This document shows, piece by piece, positions 12,901 to 21,900 of a stretch of 64,000 nt of DNA. Each line of letters opens with the position of its first letter. The stretch's first letter is position 1. Position numbers and translations under genes: made by a program. This DNA comes from Onchidella celtica (lineage: Eukaryota; Mollusca; Gastropoda; Systellommatophora; Onchidiidae), in contig OZ007569.1 in the NCBI GenBank assembly GCA_963931925.1, positions 69,795,920 through 69,859,919 of the forward strand. Direction: 5' to 3'. The notes beneath the pieces are model-generated. The model was not told the DNA's origin, ran no database searches, and was given only the letters and a program-made list of their open reading frames with translations.

Positions 12901-15900
12901 CTTGTTACCACCGTGACCTAGTTCGTGATATGGCAGAAGTGAGATCTCTCTATAAATACATACTTTCTGGAGTGACATTAAACATCGTAGACATGTGCGT
13001 AGTCAAAATTGATGATGTATTCCTGCCTTCTGGTAGCATCTCTATTCTGTGGCATGTACAAGGAGGTAAAAAGAGACATGTTTGTATTAATTTACTGTGC
13101 AGTTGGTTAAAAAAAATAGATCACAACCTGATGATTAAGCCTTGGACATTATGATTTTTGAGAAAGAGCACCAGAAAGATTGTGTCAAGGTCGGGTTGGA
13201 TAAGTTCCATCCATCATGCCAATGTCAAACTTCAGGACATGATGATTGGAGAGTTATTTATTTATGGATTTGTAACAGAGGATTTTTTTATTTTTTTTTG
13301 TCTGGATGTTTTTGTTGTTGTTTTTTTTATAAAAGGCAGAAAAGAATTTTGGGAAAGGTGAACATTTCAAGTCCAGTGCATCTCTTGGTTTGAGATACAC
13401 CCTTGACCATTTGCAGAGGGTAACTGAGGGGAGCACTTTGTACTGATTTTGTTACGGCAGGGCACAGTTTTTGATATATACATAATTGATCATGGTTTTA
13501 TGTATTTCAGTGGCAGATGTGATTGGTCAGGGAGGCATGCAGCTGTTTATAGATGCTGGTCAGCCAGTGGACAATGGTCTAGTGCAGATGCTGGTGCGAG
13601 AGGTAATTCAGGAGAAGGTCAATGGTATGCTGGCTCAGAGGCCAGCTGAAGGTGAAGGTCGGGCTGGTGGCAGGATCAAGGATGAGATGGAGCAAGCCAT
13701 GGAGGAGAGAGAGAAGGTAAGGCAGGGAAAAGAAGAGGAGAGAGAGAATGTAAGGCAGGGAAAAGGAGAGGAGATAACAAATAGACTATAAACACAGAAG
13801 GGAGAGAAAGTAAGCCGAAGAAATTGGAGGTGAACTGCGTTTAGTAACCTCAGGACCAGTAAACCTAGTTTCAGGCAGATGACAGAATGGCACTACACAC
13901 AGGACATAAGATAAAAAAGAGTCACAGACAGGACAGTTTCTGAAATCTGTGCAATAAATTAGTATAATAGAAAGAGAAATACAACAATTAAAATTAATTA
14001 ATTTCAACACTGAAGATATATCAAAACCAGAAAATCAGATGAAATAGTCCACAGCTAAAAGCCTCATAAAATAAAGAGCTCAAGCATAAGAGATAGAGAA
14101 AAAGACATGAGTGTTCATTTATTTTTTTTAGCTATCTCTGTAGTATTTCAGCCATTGAAATGGCCTCCACAGATTATAGGGAAGACAAGGTCCTACACAT
14201 TTGTTTGTAGTGCTGTATTTTCCTCTGAAGGTCCTGTAGCCTGGTTCTCTGAATAGTTTCAGTTCATTTTTTTGTCCTTCCTGATAAACAGCACCAGATA
14301 CCATCCCACCCATCAACCTATGTCAATCTGGCATAAACTTTCAGTAAGATTGATAGGATTATGGGAGGAGAGCAGGTTCCCTACATCAGTTCGACATTGG
14401 TGTGATGTCATAACCAGTGTGTGTATGGAGGAACAGTGCCATTCCTATGTGCAAATTCGACATGAGTTCTATGGGTCCAATTTCCATAAAGTTGCTGGAT
14501 GGGATGTAATCATTATTATGTTTTTGGATAAAGAAGGGTGTATCTGAAGAATTGAGATCTTCCTGTCCCACAGGTCTTCACCGGCCCACCTCCTATCCCC
14601 ACACCTGAGCCCACCCCCAAGACCTCTCCTGTCCCATCACCCAGGAGGACCCGCCAACCACCTGCACAGCCAGCCACGCCCCCTGTCTCCCCACCCCCTG
14701 ATGGCTACAGATTCAAACAGCCGCCAGCATCAGAACTGCCGGAGGTGCTCAGAGAACCAGTCAGACAACCTCAAAGAGTGCAAGAACCTCAGCCAGATGC
14801 TCAGACCATTGAATCAGAATCGGAGGCTTCTGTGTCAATTGACATTTCTGAAGAGTTGAGGCGTGTGGCTGGTAAGAATTTATAATTTTACTCTATTTTT
14901 GAATTTGTATTTCAGATTTATTTGATATTTTAACATCTTCTGTTCATCTCAGTGTCAAACATGTGTCCCATGGTCCTGTTGATGAGATTGTCCAGAGGGC
15001 ATTTGTTTTACCAGTTGACCTGATGACATGAGGAATACACAGATGTGATTTTTAAAGTTGAGTTTATAACAAACAAATGCCCTCTGGACAATCTCATCGA
15101 TAGGACCATTATAAAATTGCATCACACAATAAAGGGGATTTAAGATTATAGCTACTGATTTTCTTGTTATGCATAAGTAAAGAAAAAGAAAAGACTTATG
15201 TTTAATCTGGGGAAGTTGGACTGTAGTTGAATAATTAATGCAGATTTTTTTTTTTAAATTTGGACATAAAGGGATCAAAAATTTAATTCACAATGTGTCA
15301 TCAGTTTGATAAGTCAGAAAACATTGTCAGCAAACCTCATTTTCACAGATCAAATCAACAGAGTTAAGTCATAGTTTAAGAGAAACAGGCAAATTGGAAA
15401 GTGGCTTGTTTTGGGCAAAGCTCAGATTTGAACACGTTAATTAAACCACCAATACAGGAAGGCAATGTTAGTTTAAGGAAAGGTTAAAACTATAGCACTA
15501 TGTCATCACAGATTATGCAGTAAATAAACATGAAAAGTCATTCTTTCAAGTCAGCACACAGTTGATAATTTGCTGGGCACATTTGCCTGACCTTTTTCAT
15601 TGCACATTGATGGTAGCTCTAGTGGGCTTTTTAATTAAATCTATTTGGCTCAGAATTTTTTTTAAAATTCTAGTCAGGTCATTCGCTCTGTCTGTGGTAT
15701 GGTACCTGAGCAAAGTTCCGCTGGTCATGACCTGAGAGAATGACCATGTCTTTACTTGTGTTCTTACAGCCAAAGGAAAGCCGTTCGAACCAGAAGGACC
15801 AGCGGTTTTCTGTCATGATGTGACCACGCCCCCAATCTCACCCCCACCTAGGTTGGAGCAAGAGAAACCTATCTTCACCAGGCAGGCCACACCCCCTGCA

Positions 15901-18900
15901 TCTCCACCCCCCGCACTTCCTTCCCTACCCAGAGCCAAGACCCCACCACCCAGAGAACCTGTCAGGGAGGAAGTTCAGGAGGAGGTAGAAGACGAAGAAG
16001 AAGAGGAGGAAGAATTAGAACAACCACAGCCCATGTGAGTTTTTACCAAAGACAACAGTGTTTTCTTTGTGTCTCTAGAAAATAGCAAGCACACAGCACT
16101 GCACCACTCAGAGATGCTGCTTATGACGCATTGTCTGAAAAGAGTGCTTGGTATCATCATCATCAGTTGCCCTGTCTGGAACAGACATTGGCGATCATGG
16201 CTCTCCACTCGGATCTGTCATCAGCCAACCTCAAGAAGGAGTTGTTGTGATGTTTGTTTGTTGTCCACGAATAAAGACTTTCAGTGAAAGTTTTTCTGTC
16301 TACCCCTGCTTTTCCTGCCTTCGGTCTTCCCTGTGACTGCTAGATGTTAGAGACTCCTGAGGCAACAGATGTGTCCTAGATATTTCAGTTGCCTCTGTCT
16401 TATTGTTTTAATTAATGATCTTTTCAGATTAGATAGAGTCTCTCAATTCTGACTCATTTGATTTTTTCTCCACCTGTCAGGGTTAGGATTTGAATTACCG
16501 TGCTAGGTCACGGGTTTGTTTATTTCATGTCATCATTGATTTTAGCCAGTGCAAACGTCCTTGAACTAGTCCCGTGGACAGTTTGTTTTTGTAGCGCTTT
16601 TCTTAGAGATGGAAAGAAAGTGGGGCAGGATAGAACGAATGGATAAATTAACAGTGACGATGCAGTTTTCGACCCCGTGGTTTGGGTGTGCTTTAGCAAG
16701 GAAAGACGGGGCGAATAAGGAGTGAATAAATTCGTACATAAAACGTTGAGGGTGTAGAGACTTTGCGAACGGTTTTGACATGTGAAATTGCAGCCGGCCG
16801 CACAGTATATAAGCGCGGCCATTCTTATGTTTGCACTCCATGCAGCGTATTCCTATCCTGCGAGGGTGTCGGCTAGGTTCAGCCAGAGGGAACCAGAGAG
16901 ACTGTTAAGCCAAGTCTATGCCATTGATAGACTTCGGAGTGAGACCATAAGCTATCATGAAATAACTACTGCTATTGTCTACTGCTCCCCTGATCTTGTG
17001 TCAGGGGCTAATCGTAAGTCCTACCTCCTGTTTCGACGATGAACGTGAATCTGACATTACTTCTCCAGTAGAAGTGCTACCAAAGGATGCAAGACTCCAA
17101 TGTGTACTTGCAATTAAGATCTAGCATGAGTGTCTGATATACACAATTTGTAAATTGTAATTTGATGTGTCTGGATGAGGCTGGGGATTGCCAGCCCATC
17201 CTAGAGCAGATCTAGATCTATTTTAACTACGTCAGTGTGTCTTGACGGTTTGATCCTTTATAAGTAACTTACTGAGTGAATATTGTCGTCTGAGACATAA
17301 GAATAGTATGTGTGAGATAGTAGGCAGATTATTTTCCTGAAGATAAATATTTATTAAGTAAACTGTGAATGAGTCAGAATGATATGGAGTTTCTAATCTT
17401 TTGAGAACCTAGAGGAGACTTCTAGTTAGTTATTATAGTATTTTTATTTGATGCTGCTGATGTGGTCCTTTTAATATGTAAGATAGACGAAATTGTTAGG
17501 AATTTTAGGTAATAAATTTGTGGCCCTACAAGGTCCTTGAAATAACTTATACGAAATTGTTATTAGTGTATGTGGCATGGTATGGCAGAGTAATTTGTAA
17601 AACCTCTCGATTTATTAAATGCAGTCGAACACCTAAATTACATTTGAGCGCAGTAATCCCCATTGTAACACCACCCATGATATTCTCAATATTCTTCTAA
17701 TAAACATCTCTGCTGCTTCTAGTTTCCTCTCTATTTCTTTGTTCAGTGTCCAACATTCACATCCGTATAAAAGCACTTGGTATAGTGATTACTTATTAAT
17801 ATGATTACAGTACTGTCACAACTAAATTTTAAAAATGGCCAGTTTTTCCGCAGGGATTGGAGTTGTAATTATAAAGTAAGCTACTTAGTGATTTTAAGGA
17901 AGAAATAACCTTGTTGGATCTTTTTTTTTTTTGTTATCTTCATAACATTGGTTGTACATTTCTGTCCTGTCACAGAATGATGTCCATAGCTGTGGGTGAA
18001 GATCGACCAATGTCAGCAGAGAAACGTGTCAAAAGCAGATCACCATCTCCAAAGGTACATAACTTAACAAAAGCTCACTCAACAGAGAAATAACTGGGCA
18101 AGTCATATTCTGGTCCTGACCTAAGATGATTTAATTAGAGATAAAAAATGGCAAAAAGAAAAAATTGTATGTAGCAAAGCTCGCATAAGAAATGATACAG
18201 AAACAGTACAATGAAATGCAAATTTTGCCATATTTTGTCTTTGCTCCAAAACTTGCTGCAAGCATACAGATTTTCTGTGGTTTTTGATCTTGTCTGTGGC
18301 AAACAAAAGGTCAGCAGATAACTGTTTCTTTATCATAACAAAATCATTGATGTTAAATGGAGGGGCAAGAACAGTTCACCTTTCAAATTTCAAATTCTCG
18401 TATTTTGTCTTGTTGTCACTGTCTTACTTCAGCCAAATATTACGGTTTTCTTTTATCCCAGCGACCTCGCACGCCAGTGTCCACCATGTCAGAGACATCA
18501 CCCATATCTTCAGACACCAGCGTAACTGAAACAGTGAATGACATTTTGTCTGAGGGTCAGTGGTTACTCAGTCGAAGTGAGGGGCAGCTGGTAGGGGCTG
18601 TGAACTATGAAGGTAAGTTTGCATTGCTTTATGTCACATCTTTAATTGATAAAGGTAAGTTTCTGCTCCTCTTTTCACATGTGGAATTATGAAAGTGGCT
18701 AAGTCCACCATCGAAGGGCTGCACAAAATGCACCCATTTTTTTCTTTCTTTTTTTGGACCACTGTCTGTAACTTTATGCCTAGCCCTACTGCGACCTTCC
18801 ACTTGATAAGTTCAGTGTAGTCACAGGTGTTGGTATGTACTTGCAGTTAGGACACCAGGGTTAGGGTTAGAAGAACTGGTATAATGGTAACATGCATTTT

Positions 18901-21900
18901 GACATTTACCAAACACCACAACCAGAGAGTGAAAGAAAGAGACACAGAAAGAAGAAACTTTTATACCTCATCAGTCTATCAACCAGTCAATTGTTATTGA
19001 TTTTCTTTCTTCACAATATCACTAAATCAGTCATAGTAGCTTTTGTTCTGAATGGACAGAATTTTCCTTTAAAAAAAACAACAGAAGACAAAGATATGGA
19101 AGATATTTCCATGGCCATTGTTTTGTCAATCAGTTTAAATTTGCTGATTTTGCCATTTTTTGTATTATTTTGACATTCAGCAATTCGTAAGGAGGTGATG
19201 AAGAGAGGTTATCAAGGCATTGTGGATGTGAGCACTGCCAGTACACTGAGGGACACAGATGATCTTGATTTGGTGAGTCTTCACAATTCTGGCAGTTGCT
19301 TGGATTTTTGCAACTATCAAGCTTTTTTTTTTGTTGTAAAATGGCGAAGGACTTTGTGTCATGAAAATATTGGTTTGATGGTGAGCCCATTGAATACAAC
19401 AGAATGCAATTTTAGGGTTTATGGATAGGTTTGGTTGTTTTTAAGTGCACAATAGTTTTCTTTGATATTGAATGTGACTTTGAGACAGTTTTTGTAAAGC
19501 TATCTGCATACTATTTTGTTTTTTGAGTGAACATTTGGCACTGAGTGAATATAATCTGGTTGATATTACTATACTATAATTTTTTTAATTTTTTTTCAAA
19601 TAAGGAGAGAAATACAAAATTATGGTAATACATGTGTTTGTAATCATCTCCCCCTTTTTCAGTTTTTGGGAAGGGGGGATGGGGGGGGGGGGATCTCCCA
19701 TTGATTTCCTCTGAATTTTTGTTCTGTTGTCCAGGATGAGGCTGGAGGCACTAAGAGTGAGGGAGAATTCCTGTACTCCCAGTTCCCTGACCCAGACCAA
19801 GATCCCATGCTGGAAGTTCTGGCTGACATGCAGAAAAAACAATTCACTGGTGCCCACAGTGACCTGCCCTTACCCTATGTTAGACAGGTAAGGTGAATAG
19901 TCAGGTTGCTTGAACTCCACAGGAACTCTCTAACCCTCTATTCTCAGATTCATTTTAGTTAGTTAGTTACTTAGTTAGTTGGTGGATGGGTGGTTGGTCA
20001 GTCGGTCATTCAATTATTCATTCATTCATTTATGTGTGTTTGTTTATTCATTCATTCTTTCATTCATTCATTCTTTCATTCATTCATTCATTCATCTATT
20101 TTGAGTTATATTGGATATTTGCAAAATGTGTGAACTGAACAAGGACAACATTCAAAGCTTATTATGGATAAGGAAAAACTACACCTGCATAGTGCTAAAT
20201 TGTGTACCATTGTTTGGATCTCTTTGGAAATGCATCTGCTAAACTTTTTGCTATACGAGTGGCGTTCAATCGCTGAAAAATTAGCACTGGTGTTTATCCT
20301 GATCACTCTTTCATTCTGTCTTCCATTGCCCAGATTCTAAGTGGACCAGCGCCTCAAGAGGTCATGTCAGCCACAGGACGCAGTCTCGGGGAGATGAGCG
20401 TGGGTCAGGTGCCTCCATCCAGGGTTGCCATGGGTCATATGGGACAGGAGAGGAAATCAGCGGGACGTAGGCAGAAAGGTCAGGACCTTAGTACCCAAAG
20501 ATCAGCCGTTCCATTGATGATCTCGAGCACAAACATCCCAAATAAAAAATTTCATAATTTTGCCTTTTTTTTTTTCTTTTTTGTTTTTGGTGGAAACAGA
20601 CGAGGACGTCATTCTACATTAATATGGGAAAATATCTTGCCAAAAAAACACAACAGAAATTTACATAAAAGTACATTGAGATCGAACTGTCTGTTTCATT
20701 CCACACGTTCCACATTTGTGTGTTTTCTTACTACACCTGTAACGGTTGAGTTGTTCAGGTTTGGATGGCTGGTTTACAAGGTCATCAAAAGGTCATTTAA
20801 CAGTTTTAAGCTTTTGTAATGTTATATTGACTATTGGGGGCAAATTCTTCTTTAGGTGATTAAAGCCAGGAAAAAAAAAAGGTCAGGCAAATACTAAAGA
20901 GGGGAGTGAGGATGCCAGAGACAATGCTCTCATTGTAATTTTGAGTAAATTAGATTAGTCCATACTGTATTCTCTCATATCCAAATCCTAGTGTGTTTCC
21001 TTTGCAGAAGGAAATATCTCGAAATTTCTGCAGGTAAAACTCCAATCAGAATGGCATAACTCCAAATCTGTACTTTTCTATTGTGCCCATTGTCTGCATG
21101 TTTTTGCCATTTCTGATAGCACACTCATTGTTATGTTGGTTTCATTCATACATTGACATAGGTCACAGAAGTCCAGCTCGTAGCCCTTCACCTGCAATGG
21201 AGAGAAGGGTAGCAGAGGAATACAGATATGAGGAAGAGAGGAGAGAAAGAAGAAAAGAGGGAAGGAAGAGTAGCAGTGACCATCAACAGCGGAGCCGAAC
21301 ACCATCCCCACTGCAACAGCAACAACAGCAGCATCAGAGAAGCAGGACTCCCCCACAGCAGGAGGGACGCAGTCGTACCCCACCCCAATACCAGATGTCA
21401 GCTGGGAGAAGTAGACCCAGAGGTAAGCTGGCTAAGTTACATCCTCAGAACAGGTCAACACTGCAGTAATCTCAGATCTACACAGAATCCCATAGCTGAG
21501 GGGAAAGGGATGGCACATTATGAGAACACTAACAGCCATTTGTTGTGTTTTAGTTGTAATGCGCTATAAATAAGTCTTAGATCTACTTTGGCATTGCATT
21601 CTGTGTAAGCTTAATTTGACCTGGCTTTTTCGTCGGACAGCCCACATTTTATTTATCGGACTTTATGGAACGATTTGGACTGAATATTGAATGTGACAAT
21701 AGCATTGTACTGAGATCAGTAAAAAGCCAAAACTTTAGACAAAAAGTTGGAAATCAAAAGTTTATTTAATTTGAAATAAATTGTGTGAAAATATCATTTA
21801 ATGTCCTGGCTGACATTTCCTTTATTTTATGTTCTGTTATATTTATTATTGCAGGTCAAATGCAGTATCAGCCAGTGTTGTCGGAAGGTGCACCGACTGC

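Larger units (their letters stand above)
16155..17775 (-). mobile_element. 5'-truncated RTE-like LINE tail, split by a solo LTR
   Basis: Antisense in TALPID3 intron 13. Two reverse-strand pieces, 17671-17775 and 16155-16474, read across the LTR as one decayed LINE C terminus: VLLYGCECWTLN, EAAEMFIRRILRISW, then RQRQLKYLGHI, TGKTEGRKSRGRQ and DRSEWRAMIANVCSRQG. A (GAT)n tail follows. It has several frame breaks. This is a different lineage from the 5.7-8.9 kb copy, judging by its C-terminal residues. Confidence 0.75.

Noticed and set aside
16520..17042. Open frames on both strands between 16520 and 17042
   Set aside because: They lie in the solo LTR, overlap its TATA region and have no family resemblance.
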